64,000 nucleotides of DNA from Kiritimatiellota bacterium B12222 (GCA_029719485.1 CP120722.1:682001-746000); one strand, 5' to 3'. Counted from the stretch's first letter, positions 7,442 to 16,240 are shown. The notes: generated from the sequence alone by a model not told the origin. A program made the numbers and translations.

Positions 7442-8304
7442 ACCACAAAGAAACCTTTTCAAGCTATATCCGAGAGGCCTCAAACGAGGGCAGTAACCGT
7501 GCCTCCTCCTATATTCGTGCCATTGATCTGTTGGATTCTATTCTGACCCGAAAGGCTGCAGAATTGTTAGACGCACCCAGCATCTGGTCCATTCCCTCTG
7601 CTGCGAAAATCCAGCAGCTCTATGATTTTGTTTTGGAACAACAACGCTTGGGAGAAGCAGGGATATTTGAAGAAGAAACGCCCGTTAGTTATTGGCGGGA
7701 TCGATTTTGTTCGGCGGCACTGAAAAGCTTTAAAGAGTACCTCGTCATTCAACCTTACGAACAGGGGCTGTGGGACATTTACTACGATGAAGCCATCACT
7801 GAAGAACAACGCGCTGCAAAATTGTTAAAGACAGAACCGGAATCTGCAGAATTCCTCATAGATCAACCTGACCTCGATCCCAAAAGCAAAGAAGGCCGGG
7901 ATGCCCTCAGCACCCAAAAAGCCAGAAGGGGACAAGATTTCTTCCGCAAAATGATCCTCAAGCAATACCAGCACCGTTGCTGCATCACCGGCCTCGACCT
8001 GCCCGAACTCTGCATCGCCAGCCACATCATCGGCTGGGCCGACAACACCAAAACCCGCATGGACCCCCGCAACGGCCTCTGCCTTTCCGCCACCTATGAC
8101 AAAGCCTTCGACAAACACCTCATCACCCTCGATGAAGAGTATCGGCTGGTGATTTCTAAAGAAATCCGGGAGCACTACCGCAACGACCATGCCAGGGAGT
8201 TGTTTGAGAAAAGGGAAGGGCAGATGATTTGGATGCCGGAAGATTCGAAACGAAGACCCTTGCAGGTTTTCTTGGAGATCCATAGGAATAAAGTTGCGTC
8301 ATGA
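7438..8304 (+). CDS. HNH endonuclease (restriction type)
   Basis: This 288-aa protein has a helical N-terminal part and a C-terminal HNH domain of the HNH_2 type. The key pattern runs from HRCCITGLDLPELCIASHI (about residues 178-196), through GWADNTKTRMDPRNGLCL, to AFDKHLI. That gives the His, Asn and His of the beta-beta-alpha-metal fold. The 4-base overlaps upstream and with a 42-codon frame downstream, plus the McrB gene 150 bases on, make it part of one restriction-like locus. It should cut DNA; the target is unknown. Confidence 0.85.
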   Translation: MNHKETFSSYIREASNEGSNRASSYIRAIDLLDSILTRKAAELLDAPSIWSIPSAAKIQQLYDFVLEQQRLGEAGIFEEETPVSYWRDRFCSAALKSFKEYLVIQPYEQGLWDIYYDEAITEEQRAAKLLKTEPESAEFLIDQPDLDPKSKEGRDALSTQKARRGQDFFRKMILKQYQHRCCITGLDLPELCIASHIIGWADNTKTRMDPRNGLCLSATYDKAFDKHLITLDEEYRLVISKEIREHYRNDHARELFEKREGQMIWMPEDSKRRPLQVFLEIHRNKVAS

Positions 8305-8429
8305 ATTCGAAAAATCTAGCGAAAAAGATCCACAAGTCTTTATTCTGTGGGCCATTGACTATTCAAATAGTATGGGAACTGAATAATCCAATGCCAGCAG
8401 CTCTCTTTGACGCCGCGATGCCGGTGTAA
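8301..8429 (+). CDS. Tiny coupled ORF between HNH and McrB genes
   Basis: A 42-codon frame begins at an ATG that overlaps the HNH stop codon (ATGA at 8301-8304) and ends at TAA 8427-8429. The peptide begins MNSKNLAKKIHKSLF and ends DAAMPV. The overlap geometry matches the other junctions here, which favours real translation, but nothing in the peptide is recognisable. It may be a remnant of a longer gene. Confidence 0.35.
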   Translation: MNSKNLAKKIHKSLFCGPLTIQIVWELNNPMPAALFDAAMPV

Positions 8430-8452
8430 ATTTTTTAACAAAAGGATATGAT

Positions 8453-10306
8453 ATGGGTGATAAATCAAAATTTACGGGCTTCAAAAAAGAGGCGTTTAAT
8501 CTGCTTGAATCATATGCAGCCAATCCTGACCAAGCATATGATAAAAAACTATTTGATGATTTAATTCGTAACCCATTTAAAGAACTTCAGTCTGAAATAT
8601 TTCCAGAATTAAGCCATGAGCTTAAGGGGTATAACCTAACCGAAAAAAAAGCCAGAAGCCAACACGCAAACAGGACTAACAAGTTATTTGGTCACTTCTG
8701 GGCAGCAATTTACAGGGACCATAGAGATGGTAAATCTGATGATCTCCAGCATTTTTGGTATATCTCTAAAAATCATTTTAAATTTGGACTATACATAGGT
8801 AAACATGCACAAGATCTCGGTGAAAAGATTATCCAGCATGTTGTTAATGAAAAAACGAAAGCGCTCGAACTTTCCACAATATCCGTTCAAGGTAAATCAC
8901 TTAAAGTGACGGTCTGCGATACAAATGGTTACCTTCTTAAAGAACTATCAATAGGTGAGTTAAATGCTGATGATGAACTTATAAATAAGCACGGTTTAGA
9001 TTTTTGTTTTGAGTTTTCGCTAGATGAAACTGTAAAATTAGGTGCAAATCTTCCTGATGTTATAAACGAAGGATTTTCTAAGTTGCGTCCTTTATATCGT
9101 TTTTTATTGGAAGTGGATCCTCCCCCTTATCAGATCAGTAAAAATGATATAATTGAAGAAACGTTTTCTAAGGATGAAGAATCTTTGCCATTCTCAATTA
9201 ATGCATTTGTAAATGCCTTACATTTCACAGATCTAGTGCTGGACAGTACTTTGCCGGCATCAATTTGTTCGGCCCTTCATGCGAAACCCTTTCTGATCCT
9301 TACCGGCCTTTCTGGATCTGGAAAAACGAAATTGGCGCAGGCTTTTTCAACTTGGATCTGTGAAACGAAAGATCAAGTTAAGTTGATCGCGGTAGGTGCC
9401 GACTGGACGAGCAATGAAAATTTGTTGGGCTATCCGGATGCTTTGAATCCGAAGAGTTACCGCAAGCCGGATAACGGGGTGTTGGAGTTGATTTTGGCGG
9501 CGCAGGCGGATGAGACGAATCCTTATTTCTTGATTTTGGATGAGATGAACCTGTCGCATGTGGAACGGTATTTTGCGGATTTTCTGTCGGCCATGGAGTC
9601 GGGGGAGGCGATGCAATTGCATGCGGGCAAAGATGAGTTGTGGGATGGGGTGACGTCAGAAATTAAAATTCCCAAAAACCTGTTTGTGATTGGGACCGTC
9701 AACGTGGATGAGACCACGTATATGTTTAGTCCGAAGGTTTTGGATCGGGCGAACGTAATAGAGTTCCGGGTGAATGAAAATGAGATGGCGTCTTTCCTCG
9801 CGAAACCGGTGAAGCCGGATTTGAAGGAGATTGAGGGGCATGGGAAAGGGTATGGCAAAGCGTTTGTGACGGCTGCAAAATCAGATGTCACTTTGGATGA
9901 CGCGCTTCGTTCGCAGGTGTCAGATGTATTAATGACTTTCTTCCCTGCGTTGAAAGAGGCGGGTGCGGAGTTTGGCTATCGTACCGCGCATGAAATTTGC
10001 CGCTTCGTTTATTTTCATCAACAGCTTTCGGGAGACGAGTGGAATTTTGATGTGGCCATGGATGCGGCGGTGATGCAGAAGTTGTTACCGAAGTTGCATG
10101 GGTCTAAAAAGAAGTTGGGGCCGATTTTAGAAAAGTTGATTCGGCTTTGTTTGAAGACTGAAAAAGCTGAAGAGTATACCAAGGATCCTAGTAAGATCGA
10201 CTTGCTTACAAAAGAGAATGCAAGGTATCCTGTTTCGTTTGAAAAGGTGGAACGCATGCGTCAGCGTTTGGCGGAACATGGTTTCACTAGTTTCGCGGAG
10301 GCTTAA
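8453..10306 (+). CDS. McrB-like AAA+ GTPase subunit
   Basis: This 617-aa protein has an N-terminal domain of about 260 residues that I cannot name, then an AAA+ motor of the McrB type. Walker A is GLSGSGKT (about 284-291), Walker B is FLILDEMNLSHVE (about 360), and the family motif GTVNVDETTYMFSPKVLDRA lies near 412-431. In McrBC systems this subunit binds modified or foreign DNA and drives translocation with GTP. The first 800 bases are clearly more AT-rich than the rest (about 30% GC in 8761-8820 against 47% in 9481-9540), suggesting a swapped recognition domain. AAAGGA precedes the ATG. Confidence 0.9.
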   Translation: MGDKSKFTGFKKEAFNLLESYAANPDQAYDKKLFDDLIRNPFKELQSEIFPELSHELKGYNLTEKKARSQHANRTNKLFGHFWAAIYRDHRDGKSDDLQHFWYISKNHFKFGLYIGKHAQDLGEKIIQHVVNEKTKALELSTISVQGKSLKVTVCDTNGYLLKELSIGELNADDELINKHGLDFCFEFSLDETVKLGANLPDVINEGFSKLRPLYRFLLEVDPPPYQISKNDIIEETFSKDEESLPFSINAFVNALHFTDLVLDSTLPASICSALHAKPFLILTGLSGSGKTKLAQAFSTWICETKDQVKLIAVGADWTSNENLLGYPDALNPKSYRKPDNGVLELILAAQADETNPYFLILDEMNLSHVERYFADFLSAMESGEAMQLHAGKDELWDGVTSEIKIPKNLFVIGTVNVDETTYMFSPKVLDRANVIEFRVNENEMASFLAKPVKPDLKEIEGHGKGYGKAFVTAAKSDVTLDDALRSQVSDVLMTFFPALKEAGAEFGYRTAHEICRFVYFHQQLSGDEWNFDVAMDAAVMQKLLPKLHGSKKKLGPILEKLIRLCLKTEKAEEYTKDPSKIDLLTKENARYPVSFEKVERMRQRLAEHGFTSFAEA

Positions 10307-10312
10307 GGCATT

Positions 10313-12562
10313 ATGGGATTGAACCCGTTCATCATCTTCCCTGAAACCTCAGTGGAGATGAACATCGTTTCAACCCATACAGGGGAAGCAGTGGTTTGCT
10401 TAGAGGAGAATGGTCGTTATGAGTTTGAGCTCTCCTCCCCAGGCTATGCGCTAAAAGAAATTTCGGGCATCTTGCGTGCGAGTCGTCTTTCGGGGCGTAA
10501 GGCATGTGGAGTAATTGAGCCGGGGAATTATGTGGGCTTATTAAAAGTTGAGCTCATCGAAACTATTTCGGGAAAGGGAATTTCAAAACTCCATCTGGAT
10601 GTGCGCTCCCGCAAGTTGAGCTATGAATCTGAATATCGAAAGATGTTGGAAGATATTGCGGATCGTTGTGCGGACTTTTTGTTGCAATTGGACTCCCCAG
10701 TAGAACAAGATTTCGTGCCCGATGATGAGCAGAGTGAAGCGACGTTGGCACAACGGCTGTATTTCTTGAAGAGTCTGTTGGGCGGAGAGGATTTTCAAAT
10801 GGCGGTTCAACGCATTGTCTCTATGCCCAACACCCAATGGACACAGGAAATTAAAAGTGTGGATGTGCGTCGGAGTCGACGTTTGGGGCGGAAGGAGGTT
10901 CGTCAATTTGCTTCCGCATCTCGTCGAATGGCTACCCCGGAAACGCATGCGTTGCATGGGCGCTTGGCCAGTCTGCCGGAAAAACTTCAGGTGGAGGACA
11001 AGCGGGATACGGTGGATACGCCGGAAAACCGTTTTGTGAAATATGCCTTACAGGTCTTCTCACAATGTTTAGAAGATCTGGTGCAGAAATTTTCGGGAAA
11101 GAAGGGGGCGGGTTATCCTGGCCTGCAATCCGAAATCGGAGCGTTGATCGACGGGTTAGAGGAAACCTTGTCGCATGAAGTGTTTAAACAGGTGTCGATG
11201 CCTACGCTCTTGCCTTTGAACAGTCCGGTGTTGCAACGGAAAGAGGGATACCGTCAAGTATTGCGTTCTTGGATGTTGTTTGAATTGGCGGCGCGGTTGA
11301 GTTGGGCAGGGGGTGACGATGTGTATCAAGGCGGGAAACGGGATGCGGCTGCACTGTATGAATATTGGGTGTTCTTCAAGTTGTTGGATTTGGTGGCTGA
11401 GTTGTTCGAACTTGAAAAGCCGTTGGTTGAAGAGTTGATCAACGACAAAGATTTGGTTTTAAAGCTGAAAGCTGGGAAACACATGCCGATCAAAGGGGTG
11501 TACAAAGGAGCGGGTCGGCCCTTGCAGATTGAATTTAGTTATAATCGGAGTTTTGGGGTGAACGGTTATCCCGCACAAGGATCTTGGACCCGGCAGATGC
11601 GTCCGGATTATACGTTGTCATTATGGCCAGCAGAATTTACGGCCACGGAAGCAGAAGTGCAGGAGGTTATCACACATGTTCATTTTGACGCCAAATACAA
11701 AGTAGATCGATTGACCCAACTTTTTGGAAGATCAGATGAAGATCTGGATGAGGAAAAACGGCAACAGCGTGCGGGGACGTACAAGCGGGGAGATCTGTTG
11801 AAAATGCATGCCTACCGGGATGCCATTCGTCGATCTGCGGGTGCGTATGTCTTGTATCCGGGACCAGAGAAAGAGGCAGCTCCCTTTCGTGGCTTTCACG
11901 AATTGCTTCCGGGCTTGGGGGCCTTTCCATTGCGTCCGGATGCGATGGATGACGGTTCCAATGCGGTGAAGCTGTTTTTAAAAGAAGTGGTAGCGCATGT
12001 GTGCAATCGCGCATCTCAGCACGAGCAACAAACCTATCATAGGTATCGGATTCACAAAGATGAACCGCCGGATCGGCTACATGAAACCTTGCCGGAGATT
12101 GAACCTGAAACTGGCGTGCGGGGGGCACCAGTAGTGGATACAGCGGTACTGGTCGGATACTATAAAGGGGCGTCGCACTTGAAATGGATTCAGAAAGCAG
12201 GGCTATATAATTTTCGTGCGGGGTCAGGCCCAGGATCTCTTGTGCTTGGACCTGGTGTATCTGATGCGCAGTATGTTCTACTCCACGGTCCGGGGGAGCT
12301 GATAACGGGACGATTATGTAAGGTTGTCGGTGCTGGGCCAAACGTCTATGCGAAAGAGGCTTTGGTTGATAAAGGCTATCCCTCAGAGCCGAGTCTGCCA
12401 TATTACATGGTTTATGCGTTAGATGTTTTGAAGCAGGGAAATCCATTGAATGATTACACATGGGATGTGAGAAAGTTGTCCGGATGGAGGGAACACCGGG
12501 GTTCCGGGTATCCTTTTGCCACTACCCTTTCTGAATTAATGAAAGCGCGGGTTTCCCTTTAA
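10313..12562 (+). CDS. McrC-like DUF2357 / PD-(D/E)XK restriction effector
   Basis: This 749-aa protein starts 6 bases after the McrB gene. The N-terminal half fits DUF2357: YESEYRKMLEDIADRC near residue 105 and PENRFVKYALQVF near 240. A PD-(D/E)XK nuclease core follows, with RPDYTLSLWP (about 431-440) and HVHFDAKYK (about 454-462). The last 150 residues contain VLVGYYKGASHLKWIQKAGLY, GSLVLGP and PYYMVYAL, which look like a separate PUA/EVE-like small domain that might bind modified bases; that last point is inference. Together with McrB it should form a modification-dependent nuclease. A weak hairpin (12578-12600) follows. Confidence 0.85.
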   Translation: MGLNPFIIFPETSVEMNIVSTHTGEAVVCLEENGRYEFELSSPGYALKEISGILRASRLSGRKACGVIEPGNYVGLLKVELIETISGKGISKLHLDVRSRKLSYESEYRKMLEDIADRCADFLLQLDSPVEQDFVPDDEQSEATLAQRLYFLKSLLGGEDFQMAVQRIVSMPNTQWTQEIKSVDVRRSRRLGRKEVRQFASASRRMATPETHALHGRLASLPEKLQVEDKRDTVDTPENRFVKYALQVFSQCLEDLVQKFSGKKGAGYPGLQSEIGALIDGLEETLSHEVFKQVSMPTLLPLNSPVLQRKEGYRQVLRSWMLFELAARLSWAGGDDVYQGGKRDAAALYEYWVFFKLLDLVAELFELEKPLVEELINDKDLVLKLKAGKHMPIKGVYKGAGRPLQIEFSYNRSFGVNGYPAQGSWTRQMRPDYTLSLWPAEFTATEAEVQEVITHVHFDAKYKVDRLTQLFGRSDEDLDEEKRQQRAGTYKRGDLLKMHAYRDAIRRSAGAYVLYPGPEKEAAPFRGFHELLPGLGAFPLRPDAMDDGSNAVKLFLKEVVAHVCNRASQHEQQTYHRYRIHKDEPPDRLHETLPEIEPETGVRGAPVVDTAVLVGYYKGASHLKWIQKAGLYNFRAGSGPGSLVLGPGVSDAQYVLLHGPGELITGRLCKVVGAGPNVYAKEALVDKGYPSEPSLPYYMVYALDVLKQGNPLNDYTWDVRKLSGWREHRGSGYPFATTLSELMKARVSL

Positions 12563-12697
12563 AAGGTATTTGGGGGGGGGCAAACACAGCGTTTTTGCCC
12601 GGACCGAAACCCGTGAATATTGATGAGTAGGGGTGTGGCGAAGGGGCGGGTCGTTTGGTCTGGGCCCTAAAGGGCGCCAGCTACGGGGCTGCGGAGT

Positions 12698-12745
12698 CAG
12701 TAGTCAGTGGGCATTTGGCAGTGGTTATTTGTCAATTGTTGGGCT
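12698..12745. repeat. Short heptamer run
   Basis: A short stretch of GTCAGTA/GTCAGTG-like heptamers precedes the nested palindrome. The rest of 12563-12781 is G-rich and shows no gene. Confidence 0.5.
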
Positions 12746-12781
12746 GTGTTTTGTTTGAAAGGGTGTCGGCCTTCAGGCCTT

Positions 12782-12983
12782 AGCTGCAAAGCAGCGGCCC
12801 TATATCAGCCTAGGGTGAAACCCTAGGAACTGTACCCATCCATAAATCACAACGCTGAAAGCGTGGCCCCATATTAGCATGTTTGTGGGGGATATAGGGC
12901 CGCGCCTTCAGCGCTTTGCTGTTCTGTTGATTGAGTCCTGGGGTTTCACCCCAGGCTGGTATGGGGTCGCTGCGTTGCAGCTG
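12782..12983. repeat. Long nested palindromic element, copy 4
   Basis: This copy has the same architecture as 2020-2220: terminal inverted repeats AGCTGCAAAGCAGCGGCCC and GGGTCGCTGCGTTGCAGCT, with the same three inner hairpins. Several stem positions differ from copy 1, including some paired changes (for example AAGGC to AAAGC near the left end). It lies between the restriction operon and pyrR. Confidence 0.8.
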
Positions 12984-12996
12984 GGGGGCGGGGAAT

Positions 12997-13140
12997 GGGG
13001 AATGGTCAGGAGTCAGTAGTCATTGGTCAGGGGGGGAGTCATTTGTCAGTAGTCAGAAGTCAGTGGGTAGTGGGCATTTGGCAGGGGGGAGGGGGGAGGA
13101 GTCAGTAGTCATTTGTCAGAAGTCAGTGGCTAGTGGTGGA
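12997..13140. repeat. Heptamer repeats upstream of pyrR
   Basis: Degenerate 7-base units of the GTCAGTA / GTCATTG type are interleaved with G-runs. They end about 60 bases before the pyrR start, so they probably lie in or just upstream of the pyr promoter region. I see no clear attenuator. Confidence 0.55.
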
Positions 13141-13198
13141 AGGTTGTGGTTAGGGTTTGAGGATTGCATTTTTGCATCGACCCGTTATTGCATTTTTG

Positions 13199-13735
13199 AT
13201 GAACGAAAATGTTGTGTTGAATGCTGAGGATGTGGTGGCCGTTATTCAACGGTTGGCGGGTGAAATTTTTCATAAAACGGGGACTGAGCCCATTGCGTTG
13301 GTGGGGATTCAGACCCGCGGGGTGACTTTGGCGGATCGTTTGGCGGCGGAATTGGCGTCGCTGGGGGCTAATTTTGTGCAGGGGACCTTGGATATTTCGC
13401 TCTATCGCGATGATTTGAGCAATTTGGCGGCTTTACCGCATATTGAGTCGTCTGAAATTCCTTTTGACGTGGAAGGCGCGCATATTGTGCTCTGTGATGA
13501 TGTGTTGTTTACGGGGCGCACGATTCGCGCGGCCATGAATGTGTTGCTGGATTATGGACGTCCGGCTTGTATCGAATTGGCGGTTTTGGCGGATCGGGGT
13601 CGTAGGGAATTGCCTATTTCTGCAGATTATACGGGGGTGAAGGTGGAAACGGGGGCTGAGGATTATTTGCGGGTTCATTTTCAGGAAACCGATCAGGAAG
13701 ACCGGGTCATCCATTACACACCGGAGGCCACATGA
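13199..13735 (+). CDS. pyrR: PyrR bifunctional pyrimidine regulator / uracil phosphoribosyltransferase
   Basis: This 178-aa phosphoribosyltransferase has the PRPP-binding loop VLCDDVLFTGRTIRAAM near residue 98, VGIQTRGVTLADRL near residue 34, and ISLYRDD. These are PyrR signatures. The chosen ATG gives the normal family length; an upstream in-frame ATG (13157) would add 14 unlikely residues. PyrR binds pyr mRNA in many bacteria and has weak uracil phosphoribosyltransferase activity. The stop overlaps the pyrB start by 4 bases, as in pyrR-pyrB-pyrC' operons of pseudomonads. Confidence 0.93.
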   Translation: MNENVVLNAEDVVAVIQRLAGEIFHKTGTEPIALVGIQTRGVTLADRLAAELASLGANFVQGTLDISLYRDDLSNLAALPHIESSEIPFDVEGAHIVLCDDVLFTGRTIRAAMNVLLDYGRPACIELAVLADRGRRELPISADYTGVKVETGAEDYLRVHFQETDQEDRVIHYTPEAT

Positions 13736-14706
13736 GTACGCATAACCCTGTGCAGACGCGAAAAGATCTGCTGACCATCGGGGATCTTTCCCGCGATGAA
13801 GTGATCCAAATTTTGGATACCGCCCAGCCTTTTAAGGAGTTGTTTACCCGGTCGGTGAAAAAAGTGCCGACACTGCGCGGTAAAACGGTGTTGAATCTCT
13901 TTTACGAGCCGTCCACCCGGACGCGAACCAGTTTTGAAATTGCGGCCAAACGGCTGTCGGCGGATGTGACCAATTTTGCGGTGTCGACCTCGAGTGTGGT
14001 GAAGGGGGAATCGATTTTGGATACCATCGACACCTTGCAGGCGATGCAGGTGGATTATATCATTGTGCGTCATTCCTGCAGTGGGGTGCCGGAATATATC
14101 GCCCGCCATACCCATGCTTCGGTGTTGAATGCGGGTGACGGGCATCATGCGCATCCCACCCAGGCCTTGTTGGATGCGTTTACCTTTCGGGAAGTGTATC
14201 CGGACATGGCGGGCAAACGTATTGTGGTGGCCGGGGATATTTTACATTCGCGGGTGGCGCGTTCGGTGTTTGAGGTGATGCATATGTTGGGGGTGGAAGT
14301 GGCGACTTTCGGGCCGGCGACCCTGGTGCCGAAAACAATCCCGTCGTATGTGAGGTTGCTGAAGACCTTTGATGAAGTGTTAGAGTTTAATCCGCATGTG
14401 TTGTATTTGTTGCGGCTACAGTTGGAACGTCAAAAGGCCAATTTCTTTCCGAGTATGCGGGAATATCATAACCGCTATGGGGTGACCATGGAGCGCTTTA
14501 AGATTTTACGCGAACGCGGAACCTGGATCATGCATCCGGGTCCGGTGAATCGCGGGGTGGAATTGGTGGATGATGTGATGACCTATCCGCGGACTTTGAT
14601 TAATCAACAGGTGGAGAACGGGATTGCGATTCGCATGGCTGTGCTTTATCACCTGACCCCTGAAGAACAAAAGCGTTTGCCGTTACCTGAGGAGATTCGT
14701 TCATGA
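13732..14706 (+). CDS. pyrB: Aspartate carbamoyltransferase catalytic chain
   Basis: This 324-aa enzyme makes N-carbamoylaspartate from carbamoyl phosphate and aspartate, the committed step of pyrimidine synthesis. The carbamoyl-phosphate loop FYEPSTRTRTSFE, the HPTQALLD motif and the C-terminal HPGPVNRGVE are intact. No pyrI regulatory chain follows. It overlaps pyrR and pyrC by 4 bases each. The intact active site contrasts with the degenerate pyrC product, with which it may form a complex. Confidence 0.96.
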   Translation: MSTHNPVQTRKDLLTIGDLSRDEVIQILDTAQPFKELFTRSVKKVPTLRGKTVLNLFYEPSTRTRTSFEIAAKRLSADVTNFAVSTSSVVKGESILDTIDTLQAMQVDYIIVRHSCSGVPEYIARHTHASVLNAGDGHHAHPTQALLDAFTFREVYPDMAGKRIVVAGDILHSRVARSVFEVMHMLGVEVATFGPATLVPKTIPSYVRLLKTFDEVLEFNPHVLYLLRLQLERQKANFFPSMREYHNRYGVTMERFKILRERGTWIMHPGPVNRGVELVDDVMTYPRTLINQQVENGIAIRMAVLYHLTPEEQKRLPLPEEIRS

Positions 14707-15980
14707 GTACGTTGTGCATACAGAATGCGTGTTTGGTTCAGACGGGTGAATCCTCGCCGGTGAAAACTGATTTGTTGATTGTGGATGGGATCATTCAAGA
14801 GATTGGCGTGGGCTTGGCGGTGCCGTCGGATGCGGTTTGTTATGATGCTGCGGGTCAAATATTGATGCCGGGCTTGTGTGATCCGCATGTGCATTTGCGT
14901 GAGCCGGGTCGGGAAGACTCCGAGACCATTGCCAGTGGGACGGAAGCGGCGATTGCGGGGGGCTATACCCGGTTGTTGGCGATGCCGAATACCGATCCGC
15001 CGATTGATGCGGGGGGGATGGTGACTTATGTGAAGAGCATGGCGCAAAATCAGAGTCGGATTCCGGTGTCGGTTGCGGGCTGTTTGACCCGGGGGCGCAA
15101 GGGCGATAAGTTGGCAGAAATTGCGGATATGGCGGCGCAGGGTGCGGTGATGATGACGGATTGCAATCATGCCTTACAGGATGAGTATGTATTGCGTCGG
15201 GCCTTGGAATATACGCGTGATTTTGATGTGGTGGTGGGGGTGTATCCCGATACGCCTGCGTTGAGTGGTGAAGGGGTGATGCATGAGGGCGAGATGTCTT
15301 TTCGTTTGGGATTGCAGGGGATCCCGGCCATGGCGGAAGAAATTGCGATTGAGCGCGAGTTGCGGGTGGCTTGTGCGGTGGGGGGACGGATTCACATTCA
15401 GAATGTCTCCACGGGGGAAGGGGTTGCGTCGATTCGACGTTTTAAAGCGCAGGGCTTGCAAGTGACGGCGGAAACGACGCCGCATCATTTGTTGCTGAAT
15501 CACAGTGCGCTTGTGGGATATCATACCCGCTTTAAAATGATGCCGCCTTTGCGGACGCCTGAGGATCAGGAGGCTTTGTTGGCGGGATTGTTGGATGGGA
15601 CGTTGGATATGATTGCTACGGGTCATGCACCCCATACCGATTTTGAAAAACATCTTGATTTTATGCACGCGCCTTTCGGGGTGACGGGGCTGGAGACGGC
15701 TTTGCCTGCGCTGTATACGGAGCTGGTGAAAACAGGGAAAATGAGTTGGGCGGTGTTGGTTGAGAAAATGAGTACGGCCCCTCGGAAGTTGCTGAAGGTG
15801 GAAGCGTTGCATCTTCGGGTGGGGGAACGCTTTGAGGCAACCTTGTTTGATCCGGAAGGTGAAACCGTGATTTCACGGGAGAGCATGAAGTCGCGCAGTT
15901 TTAATTCGCCTTGGTTGGGGGAGACTTTAAGCGGGAAAGTGACGCAGGTGTTTTTGGGGAATGAGGCGTTGATGGGTTGA
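14703..15980 (+). CDS. pyrC: Dihydroorotase homologue, probably catalytically inactive
   Basis: This 425-aa protein has the full length and fold signatures of class I dihydroorotase, including DPHVHLREPG (His62, His64). Three positions that bind metal or act in catalysis in active enzymes appear changed. The HxED region reads GVYPD (Val180 in place of His). HxxHxST reads HIQNVST (Asn234 in place of His). IATDHAPH reads IATGHAPH (Gly307 in place of the catalytic Asp). Asp153 is kept. This matches the pseudo-dihydroorotase (PyrC') of Pseudomonas, of nearly equal length, which supports aspartate carbamoyltransferase assembly. A working dihydroorotase should exist elsewhere in the genome. Confidence 0.88.
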   Translation: MSTLCIQNACLVQTGESSPVKTDLLIVDGIIQEIGVGLAVPSDAVCYDAAGQILMPGLCDPHVHLREPGREDSETIASGTEAAIAGGYTRLLAMPNTDPPIDAGGMVTYVKSMAQNQSRIPVSVAGCLTRGRKGDKLAEIADMAAQGAVMMTDCNHALQDEYVLRRALEYTRDFDVVVGVYPDTPALSGEGVMHEGEMSFRLGLQGIPAMAEEIAIERELRVACAVGGRIHIQNVSTGEGVASIRRFKAQGLQVTAETTPHHLLLNHSALVGYHTRFKMMPPLRTPEDQEALLAGLLDGTLDMIATGHAPHTDFEKHLDFMHAPFGVTGLETALPALYTELVKTGKMSWAVLVEKMSTAPRKLLKVEALHLRVGERFEATLFDPEGETVISRESMKSRSFNSPWLGETLSGKVTQVFLGNEALMG

Positions 15981-16008
15981 TTGTTGGTGAGCGTTCTTCT
16001 TTTTTTGG

Positions 16009-16240
16009 GACGTTCTTGGTCTCCGGGGCAAGCCCGAAGACCGCTGGTTGAGGGGGTTGGGGAGTGGTTGAGGTTGGGGAGAGATGTTCTTGGTCTCCGG
16101 GGCAAGCCCGAAGACCGCTGGTTGTGGGGGTTGGGGAGTGGTTGAGGTTGGGGAGAGATGTTCTTGGTCTCCGGGGCAAGCCCGAAGACCGCTGGTTGAG
16201 GGGGGGGCTGGGGAGTGGTTGAGGTTGGGGAGGAGTTTGA
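16009..16240. repeat. Hairpin tandem array A (3 units, 74-bp period)
   Basis: Three hairpins lie at 16018-16042, 16092-16116 and 16166-16190. Each has an outer stem GGTCT/AGACC, an inner stem CGGG/CCCG and a GCAAG loop, and they are spaced by G-rich linkers. They sit just downstream of pyrC and in front of the 3' end of the transposase gene. The same hairpin core recurs in the 17.1 kb and 40.8 kb arrays. Confidence 0.9.

Noticed and set aside
11670..12461. 263-codon frame antisense to the McrC-like gene
   Set aside because: It is rich in His and Pro from codon bias of the opposite strand and resembles no family.
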